A stretch of DNA of 64,000 bases from CAWCGU01 sp963838095 (GTDB lineage: Bacteria; Actinomycetota; Thermoleophilia; Solirubrobacterales; 70-9): positions 997,300 to 1,061,299 of the forward strand of contig CAWIPO010000006.1 of NCBI GenBank assembly GCA_963838095.1, read 5' to 3'. The notes beneath the pieces were generated by a model. That model was not told the DNA's origin, did not search any database, and saw only the letters and a program-made list of their open reading frames with translations. This document shows positions 44,234 through 53,439 of the stretch, piece by piece. The position numbers and the translations under genes were made by a program. The number at the start of each line of letters is the position of its first letter. Within the stretch, counting starts at the first letter, position 1.

Positions 44234-45430
44234 TTACGTCTCGCCGGTGGGGCGCTCACGCTCCCCGACGACGGCGCTGCGCAGCGCGCGCCCCACCTGC
44301 TCGGCGGTGACGATCCCGCGCAGGCGGCCATCGCCGTCCACTGCGGCCAGCGCGCCCACCCTGCGCAGAGCCTCGTTTCCGAGCACAGTCTCGAGCGGTG
44401 CCTCGGCGAGGACGCGGAGGGCGGGGGAGTCGCGCTCCTCGATCACGTCCCCGACGCGCGAGGTATCCCTGCTGGGCTCGGGCACCGCGTCGGCCGCGGC
44501 AAGGCGGATCAGGCCGAGGAACCGCTGCGCCGCGTCAACGACCGGGAACCACGGCCAGCGGTAGCGGAGGAAGTACTCGTCGAGCGCCCGCTCGACGCTC
44601 AGCTCCTCCGGGATCGCGACGGGATCGGGATCCATCACATCGGCGACCCGGAGGTGCTCGATCCGCGTCGAGAGCTCGGTCTGCACGACCGCCGAGCGCG
44701 CCGACTGCAGGAGCAGGAATCCGAGCACCCCCATCCAGATGCCACCGATCACGTCGCCCTGGATCAACCACACGACCCCGAGCGCCATCAGCGCGTAGGA
44801 GAACCCTTGGCCCAGCCCGGCCGCGACGCGGGTTGCTCGGCCACGGTCGCCGGTACGCCACCAGGCGATTGCCCGCGCGACCCGCCCGCCGTCGAGCGGG
44901 AACGCCGGGATCAGGTTGAAGATCAGGACCAGGGCGTTGATCGATGCGAGCCAGGCGACCATCGCCAGCGGGCCGGAGACGTCGGCGCCGGGCTCGAAGC
45001 GCATCACCTCCCAGAAGCCGTCGCCGGCGGCGAGGAGGCCGATCCCCGTGCAGACGAGCGCGATCACAAGCGTCACCAACGGTCCCGCGATCGCGACCTT
45101 GAACTCGGTTGAGGGCGAGTCGGAGTCCCGCGACATCCGCGCGACGCCGCCGAACAGCCACAGCGTGATGTCGGATATCCCGATTCCGTTGCGGATCGCG
45201 ACGAATGCGTGGCCGAGCTCGTGCAGGAGGATCGAGGCGAAGAACAGCAGCGCGCTGGCGACCGCCAGCAGGTAGGGCTCGATATCGGAGGCCGATGGGC
45301 CGAGGACGTCCTCGCGGTAGAACTCCGACAGCCACACGATCACGAGCAGCAGGACCAGGAACCAGGAGTAGTCGAGCCCAATCCTGATCCCGCGCAGACG
45401 GAAGAGGGTCAGCGCCCCGCGTGCGGGCAT
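44234..45430 (-). CDS. Site-2 protease-like M50 metallopeptidase with CBS domains
   Basis: 398 aa. Six or so helices; zinc motif HELGH (His70, Glu71, His74) in ASILLHELGHAFVAIRNGIGI and the third ligand in LIPAFPLDGGRVARAI. Two CBS domains follow from about residue 255 (VADVMDPDPVAIPEELSVERALDEYFLRYRWPWFPVVD and RVGALAAVDGDGRLRGIVTAEQVGRAL). These may sense an adenosine ligand. Such enzymes cut membrane-bound regulators; the target here is unknown. Divergent from the M28 peptidase. Confidence 0.88.
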   Translation of the reverse strand: MPARGALTLFRLRGIRIGLDYSWFLVLLLVIVWLSEFYREDVLGPSASDIEPYLLAVASALLFFASILLHELGHAFVAIRNGIGISDITLWLFGGVARMSRDSDSPSTEFKVAIAGPLVTLVIALVCTGIGLLAAGDGFWEVMRFEPGADVSGPLAMVAWLASINALVLIFNLIPAFPLDGGRVARAIAWWRTGDRGRATRVAAGLGQGFSYALMALGVVWLIQGDVIGGIWMGVLGFLLLQSARSAVVQTELSTRIEHLRVADVMDPDPVAIPEELSVERALDEYFLRYRWPWFPVVDAAQRFLGLIRLAAADAVPEPSRDTSRVGDVIEERDSPALRVLAEAPLETVLGNEALRRVGALAAVDGDGRLRGIVTAEQVGRALRSAVVGERERPTGET

Positions 45431-45463
45431 CCAGCCATGTTAGGTAGTTAGCCTTCCGGGCCG

Positions 45464-46660
45464 ATGACATCCACCGCCAAGACCACGCCGCACCTGGACA
45501 CGGGATGGCTGCGGGGCCACGTCGAGGAGCTCTCGGCGATCCATCGCCCCAGCGCCTCGCCCGGGGAGCGCCAGGCGGCCGAGTGGCTGGTCGCGCGCCT
45601 CGGCGAGGAGGAAGTCGAGGCTCGGATCGAGGTCGAGGACGGGCACGGCGGCTACTGGTGGCCGCTGGGAGTGGCCAACGCTGTGGGCGCACTCGGCGGT
45701 GTCGCCGCAGGCAGGGGGCATCGCCTGACCGGGGCGGTGCTCGGGGCGGCGGCCGCGGCGGCGGCGCTTGACGAGCTGCCGCCGCGAGGGTTCCGGCTCC
45801 GAAAGCTCCTGCAGCGGCGTGACATGCACAACGTCGTCGCGGAGCTGGGCCGCCCCGATGCCGAGCGCACGGTGGTCCTCGTCGCCCACCACGACGCCGC
45901 GCACTCCGGGCTCGTCTTCCATCCGGCGATCCCCGAGGTGGCCGATCGCCTCGGCTTCATCGAGAAGAACAACACCAGCCCGGGTCTGATGTGGCCGCTC
46001 GTCGGGGGATCGGCGGCGGTGGCCGCCGGCGCGGTCACCGGGAGCCGTCTGCTGAGGCGGCTGGGCACGACCGTGTGCGTCGGGTCAGTGTTGGCGATGG
46101 CCGAAATCGGCGCCCGCGAAGCGGTGCCGGGCGCAAACGACAACGCCACCGGGGTCGCCGTCCTGCTTGCCATCGCGAGGGCACTGCGAGAACAGCCGAC
46201 GAGCTCGGTACGCGTACTGCTCGTCTCGACCTCCGAGGAGGCGCTGTGCGAGGGGATGAAGGCTTTTTGCGACCGGCATTTCCCCGAGCTCCCGGTCGAT
46301 TCCACGTTCTTCCTCGCGGTCGACACGGTCGGCTCGCCGCATCTGCTCGTGCTGCGAGGAGAGGGGATGGCGGGGCTGGTCGAGTATCCGCGTGAGTCGC
46401 TCGAGCTGCTCGACGGTCTGGCCGAGGAGCTCGGAATAGAGCTCTTTCCCAACCTGCGGCTGCGCAACGCGACCGACGGCGTCTTCCCGCTCAACGCCGG
46501 TTATCAGTGCGCATCGCTGAACTCCGTCACCGACCTCAAGCAGCCGGCCAACTACCACTGGCCGACGGACACGGCGGATCGAGTGAACTACGACAGCGTC
46601 GCCGATGCGGTGCGGTTGGTGGAGGCGGTGGTTAGGCGGTTGGACCAGCGCTGGCTGTAG
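45464..46660 (+). CDS. M28-family zinc aminopeptidase
   Basis: 398 aa, MTSTAKTTPHLDTGWLRGHV. The metal ligands lie in VLVAHHDAAHSG, PGANDNATGVAVLLA (bridging Asp), VLLVSTSEEALCEGMKAF (Glu) and FLAVDTVG; a late His is in NYHWPTDTADRVNY. A hydrophobic region around 70-100 and 185-220 suggests membrane contact. It removes N-terminal residues from peptides, or acts on modified amino acids. Divergent from M50 with 33 bp between starts. Confidence 0.85.
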   Translation: MTSTAKTTPHLDTGWLRGHVEELSAIHRPSASPGERQAAEWLVARLGEEEVEARIEVEDGHGGYWWPLGVANAVGALGGVAAGRGHRLTGAVLGAAAAAAALDELPPRGFRLRKLLQRRDMHNVVAELGRPDAERTVVLVAHHDAAHSGLVFHPAIPEVADRLGFIEKNNTSPGLMWPLVGGSAAVAAGAVTGSRLLRRLGTTVCVGSVLAMAEIGAREAVPGANDNATGVAVLLAIARALREQPTSSVRVLLVSTSEEALCEGMKAFCDRHFPELPVDSTFFLAVDTVGSPHLLVLRGEGMAGLVEYPRESLELLDGLAEELGIELFPNLRLRNATDGVFPLNAGYQCASLNSVTDLKQPANYHWPTDTADRVNYDSVADAVRLVEAVVRRLDQRWL

Positions 46661-46661
46661 C

Positions 46662-48333
46662 TCACACAGTCGGGCGGTGGCGCTCGATGATGCGCTTGTA
46701 GTCCATTCCCGCGGGCAGGGTGCCGAACGCTCGGCCCCAGTCGCCGTCCAGTCGCGAGGCGCAGAACGCGTCAGCCGCTGCCTCGTCCCCAAATCGCACG
46801 AGCAGGGAACCCTGGAGGACCAGCGCCATGCGCTCGACCACCCGTCTTGCCCTGCTCTCGATGCTCTCGAGATCACTGAGCTCGCCTCGCAGCGAGCCCA
46901 CCGCCGAGTCGAGGCGAGCGTCCGCGCCACTCGCCTCATCCACCTCACCGAAGAACGCCTCCAGCGCCTGCGGTGTGCGCGCCATCGCCCGCAGCACGTC
47001 CAGGCACTGGACGTTTCCCGACCCCTCCCAGATCGAGGCGAGCGGAGAGTTCCGGTACAGGCGGGGCATGCCGGACTCCTCGACGAAGCCGTTGCCGCCA
47101 TGGCACTCAAGCGCCTCGACCGAGTGCGAGGGGCCGCGCTTGCAGATCCAGTACTTGAGCACTGCGTTGGCGATCCGCTTGAACTGGGTCGCCTGCTCAT
47201 CTCCCGCGATCGATTCGTCGTAGGCGCGGGCGAGCCGCAGCGACGAGATCGTCGCCGCCTCGGATTCGACCGCGAGGTCGGCGAGCACGTTCTGCATCAG
47301 CGGCGCGTCGGCGAGCGTCGTGCCGAACGCGGCGCGGTGGCTGGTGTGGTGGATCGCCGCTGCGGTTCCCGCCCGCATCCCGGCCGCCGAGCCCAGGGCA
47401 CAGTCGAGGCGGGTGTGGTTGACCATCTCGATGATCGTCCGCACGCCGGCGCCCTCATCGCCGACCAGCCGCGCCCACGCGCCGCGGAACTCGACCTCCG
47501 ACGAAGCGTTTGAGCGATCGCCGAGCTTGTCCTTCAGCCGCTGCAGGTGGATCCGGTTGCGCTCGCCGTCGGGCGTGAAGCGGGGCATCAGGAAGCACGA
47601 GATGCCGCCCTCGGCCTGCGCGAGGACCAGGAACGCGTCGCACATCGGGGCGGAGAAGAACCACTTGTGCCCGTTGATCTCGTACTCCGGCGCCCGCTCC
47701 GCCACCGTTCAGCGGCCGCGCCGTCGTCGTGTTTGCGCGCACGTCCGAGCCGCCCTGCTTCTCCGTCATCCCCATCCCGCACAGCGCGCCCTTCTTGTCG
47801 GGCGCCGGGACGAGCCGCTCGCCGTCGTATTCGAGCGACAGGAATCGTGGCTCCCACTCCGCGGCGATCTCGGGCTGGCGCCGGATCGCCGGGATCACCG
47901 AGTAGGTCATCGAGATCGGGCACATGGGGCCCGAGTCGACCTGCTCATAGATCATCGTCAGCGCGCCGCGGGCGACGTGCGCCCCGGGCTGCGGCTCGCG
48001 CCACGGCAGCGCCGCGAGCCCGTGCGAGACCCCGAGCCGCATCAGCTCGTGCCAGGAAGGGTGGAAGGAGACCTCGTCGATGCGGTTCCCGAAGCGGTCG
48101 TGGGTGCGCAGCTGCGGCCGGTTCTCGTTCGCCTCGACCCCGCGGCGGATCGTGTCCGCGCGGCCGCAGATCGCCCCCAGCTCGCTCGCCTGTCCAGCGG
48201 CCCAATCGGCGCCCTCGCGATTCAGCGCCTCGACCAGCACGCGGTCGGACTCGAAGACGTTGTAGCCCTCCAGCGGCGTCGCCTGGTTGAAGACCTCGTG
48301 GGTGGCTGCGCCTGACCTCTCAACGACGGACAT
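46662..48333 (-). CDS. AidB-like acyl-CoA dehydrogenase (one frameshift)
   Basis: About 555 aa from ATG 48333 when joined. MSVVERSGAATHEVFNQATPLEGYNVFESDRVLVEAL is the AidB-type start; CGMGMTEKQGGSDVRANTT and INGHKWFFSAPMCDAFLVLAQ are the flavin-binding regions; HTRLDCALGSAAGMRAG, ALECHGGNGFVEESGMPRLYRNSPLASIWEGSGNVQCLDVLRA carries the catalytic Glu region. A one-base shift lies near 47700 between PLNGG and AERAPEYE. The 5' end overlaps the TetR gene by 14 bp, so the two are one unit. Confidence 0.85.
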
Positions 48334-48952
48334 GTGCGGGTTCCTTTCCGGTCACGGATCGAATGCAGAAGTCCCGGAGCCAGCTTACGAGCTGTTCCGG
48401 GTCGCGGAGTGAAGCGGTGGGGGAGAGGGGGCCGACGAGCGACTCGGCTGCCGCACCTACAAGTGCGGCGGCGGTGAAGTCGGCGTCCTGCCGCGGTAGC
48501 TCGCCGCGCTCGACGCCCTCCGCGATCACCGCGGCAGCCCCGTCGCGATAGGCGCGGCGAAACGCGAGCCGCTCGGCCTCGATGATCGGATCCACGGGCT
48601 CTGCGATCAGGGCGTAAGCCAGTCGCGGCGCTCTCATTGCGCGGCGGGCGAAGGTCTCGAACGCGTCGGCGATCCGCTCGGCGGCGGGCCGCCGCGAGCC
48701 GGCGTCGGCCGCCGCCACCAGCGCGTCGACCTCACCCTGGGACACGCGGCGAAAGACCTCGGCGAAGAGCTCGGCCTTCGACCCGAAGTGACGGTATACC
48801 GACCCAGTCGCAACCCCGGCGCGATCGGCGACGGCCGCCACCCGGGCCTCCGCGTATCCCCCGTGCGCGATCAGCTCGCGCGCCGCGGAGACGATCCGCT
48901 CGCGGGTCTCGAGCCGGCGGGCTTCGGTGCGCGGGGTGGGTCGGTAGGCCAC
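48320..48952 (-). CDS. TetR-family regulator
   Basis: 210 aa from GTG 48952 (TTG 48955 possible). RERIVSAARELIAHGGYAEARVAAVADRAGVATGSVYRHFGSKAELFAEVF is the TetR DNA-binding domain. C-terminal ligand domain is of the fatty-acid-metabolism type (AYALIAEPVDPIIEAERLAFRRAYRDGAAAVI). It overlaps the acyl-CoA dehydrogenase gene, so it likely controls it in response to an acyl ligand. A palindrome sits just upstream. Confidence 0.85.
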   Translation of the reverse strand: MAYRPTPRTEARRLETRERIVSAARELIAHGGYAEARVAAVADRAGVATGSVYRHFGSKAELFAEVFRRVSQGEVDALVAAADAGSRRPAAERIADAFETFARRAMRAPRLAYALIAEPVDPIIEAERLAFRRAYRDGAAAVIAEGVERGELPRQDADFTAAALVGAAAESLVGPLSPTASLRDPEQLVSWLRDFCIRSVTGKEPAHVRR

Positions 48953-48960
48953 CAAAGAAG

Positions 48961-48974
48961 TGAATCACAATTCA
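48961..48974. promoter_or_regulatory. Candidate TetR operator
   Basis: TGAAT-CACA-ATTCA, a perfect 5-bp inverted repeat in an AT-rich patch 8 bp before the tetR start. It is well placed for autoregulation. It could instead be an end hairpin of the nearby tnpB element. Confidence 0.4.
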
Positions 48975-49050
48975 GTTCTTGGGTCAAGGGGTCGGCGTCG
49001 TTGGACTCTGAATGCGGGATTCGATCCGATCCGAGGCGCACACTTGTTCG

Positions 49051-50502
49051 ATGCCAGGCAGGGATCTGATCCAGCAGTCCTACCGTTACGAGCTCGCCCC
49101 GACAGCGGAGCAGGCGAGGTTGCTGGGCTCGTTCACCGGCGCGTCTCGGTTCTGGTTCAACCGCGGGCTGGCGCTGGTCAAGCAGCGCCTCGACCAGCGC
49201 GCGGCTGGCGATAAGAGCGTCGACGTCCCCTGGTCCTACAAGTCCTTATGTTCCTTCGTTGCGCCGCTGAAGGACGAGATCTGCCCGTGGCGGTGCGAGG
49301 TTGTGGTCGGCAGTCAGCAGGCGGGACTGGAGGCGCTTGGGAAGGCGCTGCAGAACTTCAGCCGCGGTCGACGGGAAGGCCGGCCGGTCGGGTTCCCTCG
49401 CTACCGCGCCAAGGGGCGCTGCACCGAGTCGGTGATCTTCCAGCGCCCGCGGATCCCGAACAACCGCCGCGTCGTTCTCGACCGCCGGATCGGTCCGATC
49501 CGTTCCAAAGAGCGGCTGGTGAAGCTGACGCGGCTGCTGGAACGAGATCCGCGGGCACGGATCATCCGCTCCACGGTCTCTCGCCGCGGCGATCACTGGT
49601 ACATCGCCTTCTCGGTCGAGCGCTCGCCGAAGCAGCGCCGGGCACAAAGGCCGCGCTCGGTCGTCGGAATCGACCTCGGGATCGCTTCCCTGGCGACGCT
49701 CTCGACTGGCGAGAAAGTCCATGGCGCGAAGCCACTCTCAAGGTCGCTCCGCGCCCTGCGGCTCGGCCAGCGCTCGCTCGATCGCCAGCGACGCACCAAC
49801 AACCCCGGCAACTACCTCCCCGACGGCCGTGTCAGGTCTGGGCCGAAGAGCTGGAAGCGCTCACGCCGCCAGCTTCGAAACGAAGCCCGTATCCGCCGTC
49901 TGCACGAGCGCGTGGCGAACCTACGCCGAGAGCAGACGCACCAGCTCACGACCGCGATCACACGCGAGCACGGGATCATCGGCGTCGAGTCACTGAACGT
50001 TGCCGGGATGATCAGGAACCGCCGACTCGCGCGCCAGATCTCAGACGCCGGTTGGGGCTTGATCCTTACCCAGTTTCGTTACAAGGCGGCCTGGGCGAAC
50101 GGAGTTCTGGTCGCCGCCGACACTTACTACCCCTCATCGAAGACCTGCTCTGCCTGCGGGACGGCGAAAGCCAAGCTGTCTCTCTCGCAGCGCGTCTTCA
50201 TCTGCGAACAGTGCGGGTTCGTTCTCGACCGCGACGTGAACGCCGCCCGCAACCTGGCGAAGCTTGCGCTTCGCGAAGCGCAGTCCGAGGGAATCTCAAA
50301 TCCATACCTCGCCCCCACCGAAGGGGAGAGGCTAAACGCGCGGGGAGCAACCGACCCGGCGAGCGGCTCTCACCGAGAGCCGCTCAGAAGGGCGACCGCT
50401 GAGAACCGCGAAGGCTCACACAAGGGATCGCCACGTTCGCGTGGCGGTTCGGAGTCGACCCGGCCTCGTGAGAGGCCGGCTCTCGCGCTCGGTTCAGGTT
50501 GA
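49051..50502 (+). CDS. tnpB: TnpB RNA-guided nuclease (IS200/IS605/IS607-type OrfB)
   Basis: 483 aa from ATG 49051 (MPGRDLIQQSYRYELAPTAEQ). N-terminal HTH-like part (LLGSFTGASRFWFNRGLAL). RuvC motifs: GIDLGIASLATLS with Asp208, GVESLNVAGM with Glu313, DRDVNAARNL with Asp395; a zinc ribbon lies between II and III (CSACGTAK...CEQCG). The last about 60 residues (from NARGATDPASG) are low-complexity and overlap hairpin-rich DNA, as is usual where tnpB overlaps its omega RNA. No tnpA or serine recombinase is adjacent, so the element cannot move itself here. Confidence 0.92.
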   Translation: MPGRDLIQQSYRYELAPTAEQARLLGSFTGASRFWFNRGLALVKQRLDQRAAGDKSVDVPWSYKSLCSFVAPLKDEICPWRCEVVVGSQQAGLEALGKALQNFSRGRREGRPVGFPRYRAKGRCTESVIFQRPRIPNNRRVVLDRRIGPIRSKERLVKLTRLLERDPRARIIRSTVSRRGDHWYIAFSVERSPKQRRAQRPRSVVGIDLGIASLATLSTGEKVHGAKPLSRSLRALRLGQRSLDRQRRTNNPGNYLPDGRVRSGPKSWKRSRRQLRNEARIRRLHERVANLRREQTHQLTTAITREHGIIGVESLNVAGMIRNRRLARQISDAGWGLILTQFRYKAAWANGVLVAADTYYPSSKTCSACGTAKAKLSLSQRVFICEQCGFVLDRDVNAARNLAKLALREAQSEGISNPYLAPTEGERLNARGATDPASGSHREPLRRATAENREGSHKGSPRSRGGSESTRPRERPALALGSG

Positions 50503-50505
50503 TAT
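50330..50505 (+). ncRNA. Candidate omega (reRNA) guide scaffold of TnpB
   Basis: The 3' end of tnpB contains three strong hairpins in a row: AGCGGCTCTC/GAGAGCCGCT (50362-50384, 3-nt loop), CGCCACG/CGTGGCG with TTCG loop (50429-50446), and CCGGCCTC/GAGGCCGG with GTGA loop (50460-50479). Omega RNAs come from this position and end with a guide just beyond the element's right end, here probably near 50500. Limits and guide are not defined. Confidence 0.55.
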
Positions 50506-50701
50506 ATGGCCCAACGAGAAGCGAGAGGGGGCTTCTTCAACGTCTCCCACGATCGGCGAGCGCGTGAGCTGCTTCTCGCTGCGCGGCGCGGGCGAGGTCT
50601 TCGGCGTCGGCTCCCGCTACCTCGACTCCGACCCCTCCTGCACCCCGTTCGCGTCCGACGCCGCCCGTCCTCACGGTGCCGATCTGCCTTAGGGTCAGGC
50701 C
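50503..50701. other. Gene-free stretch right of tnpB
   Basis: No start with good codon use. One frame reads FNVSHDRR, another WPNEKREGASSTSPTIGERVSCFSLRGAGEVFGVGSRYLD to a stop at 50692. The latter has reasonable codon usage and may be the tail of a gene cut by the insertion, but I cannot identify it. Confidence 0.3.
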
Positions 50702-51925
50702 ATGGAGAAAATCAAGGTCGCCAACCCCGTCGTCGAGCTCGACGGCGACGAGATGACGCGGATCATCTGGGCGTTCATCAAGGAGCAGCTGATCCTTCCC
50801 TACCTCGACGTCCAGCTCGAGTATTTCGACCTCGGGATCGAGAGCCGCGACGCGACCGAGGACCAGATCACCGTCGACGCCGCAAACGCGATCAAGCAGC
50901 ACGGGGTCGGCGTCAAGTGCGCGACGATCACCCCGGACGAGGCGCGCGTGGAGGAGTTCGGGCTGAAGCAGATGTACCGCTCCCCAAACGGGACGATCCG
51001 GAACATCCTCGGCGGCGTGATCTTCCGGGAGCCGATCGTGATCTCGAACATCCCGCGGCTGGTGCCGGGCTGGACGAAGCCGATCGTGATCGGCCGCCAC
51101 GCTTTCGGCGACCAGTACCGCGCCACCGACACGCTGATTCCCGGCGATGGGAAGCTGACGCTCAGCTTCCAGCCCAACGACGGCTCAGAACCGATCGAGC
51201 TCGAGGTCTTCGACTTCCCCGAGGGCGGCGGCGTGGCGATGGCGATGTACAACCTCGACGCCTCGATCCGCGACTTCGCCCGCGCCTCGCTTCGGTACGG
51301 GCTCGAGCGCGGCTTCCCGGTCTACATGTCGACGAAGAACACGATCCTGAAGACCTACGACGGGCGCTTCAAGGACCTCTTCCAGGAGGTGTTCGACTCC
51401 GAGTTCAAGGCCGACTTCGACGCCCAGGGCCTCACCTACGAGCACCGCCTGATCGACGACATGGTCGCGGCGGCGCTGAAGTGGGAGGGCGGCTACGTGT
51501 GGGCGTGCAAGAACTACGACGGCGACGTCCAGTCCGACACCGTCGCGCAGGGGTTCGGGTCGCTGGGGCTGATGACCAGCGTCCTGATGGCGCCCGACGG
51601 GAAGACGGTCGAGGCCGAGGCCGCGCACGGCACCGTCACCCGCCATTACCGCCAGCACCAGGAGGGCAAGCCCACCTCGACCAACCCGATCGCCTCGATC
51701 TTCGCCTGGACCCGCGCCCTGGCCGCCAGGGGACGCATGGACGAGACGCCGGAGGTGACGGAGTTCGCCACAACGCTTGAGCGGGTCTGCGTGGAGACGG
51801 TGGAGAGCGGGAAGATGACGAAGGACCTGGCGCTGCTGGTCGGGGCCGACCAGGAGTGGCAGACCACCCAGGAGTTCCTCGCGTCGATAGACGAAAACCT
51901 TCAGAAGGAGATGAGCGTTGAGTAA
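50702..51925 (+). CDS. icd: Isocitrate dehydrogenase (NADP+)
   Basis: 407 aa, MEKIKVANPVVELDGDEMTRIIWAFIKEQLILPYLDV. This opening is the homodimeric, eukaryote-like class of NADP-IDH. SPNGTIRNILGGVIFREPI (substrate Ser), IGRHAFGDQYRATD, the catalytic Tyr/Lys region and the NADP-binding VEAEAAHGTVTRHYRQHQEGKPTSTNPIASIFAWTR are intact. Its stop overlaps the mdh start by 8 bp. Confidence 0.96.
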   Translation: MEKIKVANPVVELDGDEMTRIIWAFIKEQLILPYLDVQLEYFDLGIESRDATEDQITVDAANAIKQHGVGVKCATITPDEARVEEFGLKQMYRSPNGTIRNILGGVIFREPIVISNIPRLVPGWTKPIVIGRHAFGDQYRATDTLIPGDGKLTLSFQPNDGSEPIELEVFDFPEGGGVAMAMYNLDASIRDFARASLRYGLERGFPVYMSTKNTILKTYDGRFKDLFQEVFDSEFKADFDAQGLTYEHRLIDDMVAAALKWEGGYVWACKNYDGDVQSDTVAQGFGSLGLMTSVLMAPDGKTVEAEAAHGTVTRHYRQHQEGKPTSTNPIASIFAWTRALAARGRMDETPEVTEFATTLERVCVETVESGKMTKDLALLVGADQEWQTTQEFLASIDENLQKEMSVE

Positions 51926-52904
51926 TCCAGTCACCGTCACGGTCACCGGCGCCGCCGGGCAGATCGGCTACGCGCTGCTGTTCCGCGTCGCCAGCGGCCA
52001 GATGCTCGGGGATGACACCCCGGTGCGGCTGAGGCTGCTCGAGATCCCCGAAGCGGTGAAAGCCGCAGAGGGCACCGCGATGGAGCTGGAGGACTGCGCG
52101 TTCCCGCTGCTCGCCGGGATCGACATCACCGACGATCCCAAGCGCGCCTTCGACGGCGCAAACGTGGGGCTGCTCGTCGGCGCGCGCCCGCGGGGACCGG
52201 GCATGGAGCGATCGGACCTGCTCGAGGCGAACGGCGCGATCTTCAAGCCGCAGGGAGAGGCGATCAACTCCGGCGCCGCTGACGACATCAAGGTGCTGGT
52301 AGTCGGCAACCCGGCGAACACCAACGCTCTGATCGCGATGTCGAACGCTCCCGACGTGCCGCGGGGGCGCTTCACGGCGATGGTGCGGCTGGACCACAAC
52401 CGCGCGATCGCTCAGCTTGCGAACAAGCTCGCCGTGCCGGTCACCGCGGTCAAGAAGATGACGATTTGGGGGAACCACTCCACGACTCAGTACCCCGACC
52501 TCGTCCACGCGGAGGTGAACGGGCAATCGGCGTGGGACGCGGTCGACGACGAAGCTTGGATCGCCGACCAGTTCATCCCTACCGTCGCGAAACGCGGCGC
52601 GGCAATTATCGAGGCACGCGGCGCGTCCAGTGCTGCGTCGGCCGCGAGCGCGGCGACCGATCACATCCACGACTGGGTGCTCGGCACGACCGAAGGCGAC
52701 TGGGTCTCGATGGCGATCCCCTCAGACGGGTCCTATGACGTGTCGGAGGGACTGATCTCAGGCTTTCCCGTCACCTGCGCGGGTGGCGAGTACGAGGTTG
52801 TTCAGGGTCTCGAGATCGATGACTTCTCCCGCCAGCGAATCGATGCCAGCGCCGCCGAGCTCACCGAGGAGCGCGAGGCCGTCGAAGGCCTCGGGCTCCT
52901 GTAG
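51918..52904 (+). CDS. mdh: Malate dehydrogenase (NAD+)
   Basis: 328 aa from TTG 51918, inside the end of icd. VTVTGAAGQIGYALLFRVASGQMLG is the NAD-binding fold of the cytosolic-type MDH. The mobile loop GARPRGPGMERSDLL has the substrate-binding Arg residues; VVGNPANTNALIA and TIWGNHSTTQYPD carry the remaining catalytic Asn, Arg and His. Two TCA-cycle enzymes are thus translationally coupled. Confidence 0.96.
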   Translation: MSNPVTVTVTGAAGQIGYALLFRVASGQMLGDDTPVRLRLLEIPEAVKAAEGTAMELEDCAFPLLAGIDITDDPKRAFDGANVGLLVGARPRGPGMERSDLLEANGAIFKPQGEAINSGAADDIKVLVVGNPANTNALIAMSNAPDVPRGRFTAMVRLDHNRAIAQLANKLAVPVTAVKKMTIWGNHSTTQYPDLVHAEVNGQSAWDAVDDEAWIADQFIPTVAKRGAAIIEARGASSAASAASAATDHIHDWVLGTTEGDWVSMAIPSDGSYDVSEGLISGFPVTCAGGEYEVVQGLEIDDFSRQRIDASAAELTEEREAVEGLGLL

Positions 52905-52946
52905 GCGTTCCTCGGCAGGCGCTGTGGCGCTGACCGGATCTAGGGC

Positions 52947-53312
52947 TCAGCCGGCGGCCGTGTAGGCCCGGCCCTTCTTCGAGACCGTCCCGTCCTTCTC
53001 CAGATCGCTCATCACCCGGTACACATAGTTCGGAGCGATCCCCATCTTCTTCGCAATCTCGCCCGCCGAGATGCCCGGGTTGCTCTTCACGAGTTTCATC
53101 GCCTGATCCGCCCGTGTGCCGCCTCGGCGCCGCCGCGTCGACGTCTTTCGGCTGCTCGAGCCGCGTGGGCGGCCGGGGCGACGGCGGCCGACCCTCCCAC
53201 CTGTGAGGTCGGAAAGAGCCCGCTCCAATCGCGCCCGCTCGTCATCGAGCTCCTTGATCCGAGTCTCGAGCAACTTCCGTGCCTGGTCGAGGACGTTTCC
53301 ACTTGCTGCCAT
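52947..53312 (-). CDS. Coiled-coil / AT-hook-like / winged-helix DNA-binding protein
   Basis: 121 aa. Residues 5-36 form a coiled coil (LDQARKLLETRIKELDDERARLERALSDL). A basic region (GRRRPGRPRGSSSRKTSTRRRRGG) contains an AT-hook-like PGRPRG core. The C-terminal part (QAMKLVKSNPGISAGEIAKKMGIAPNYVYRVMSDLEKDGTVSKKGRAYTAAG) is a small wHTH. Proteins of this build are frequent in Thermoleophilia; they may be nucleoid-associated. Three TTCAGTG repeats lie before the start. Confidence 0.65.
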   Translation of the reverse strand: MAASGNVLDQARKLLETRIKELDDERARLERALSDLTGGRVGRRRPGRPRGSSSRKTSTRRRRGGTRADQAMKLVKSNPGISAGEIAKKMGIAPNYVYRVMSDLEKDGTVSKKGRAYTAAG

Positions 53313-53354
53313 TTTCTCGCGCCCCTTTCGCTCCGCACTTCCTGTGCCGGAGTT

Positions 53355-53374
53355 TTCAGTGTTCAGTGTTCAGT
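53355..53374. repeat. Tandem TTCAGTG heptamers
   Basis: TTCAGTG, TTCAGTG, TTCAGT in direct repeat, 43-62 bp before the start of the HTH gene. Could be a binding site array for a regulator, perhaps the HTH protein itself, or a slippage product. Confidence 0.4.
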
Positions 53375-53439
53375 CAGGAACCCTGCTGCACATAGATACT
53401 ACGCACACTGCACTTTTTGGAGACGTCAGTAGTGGTGCG

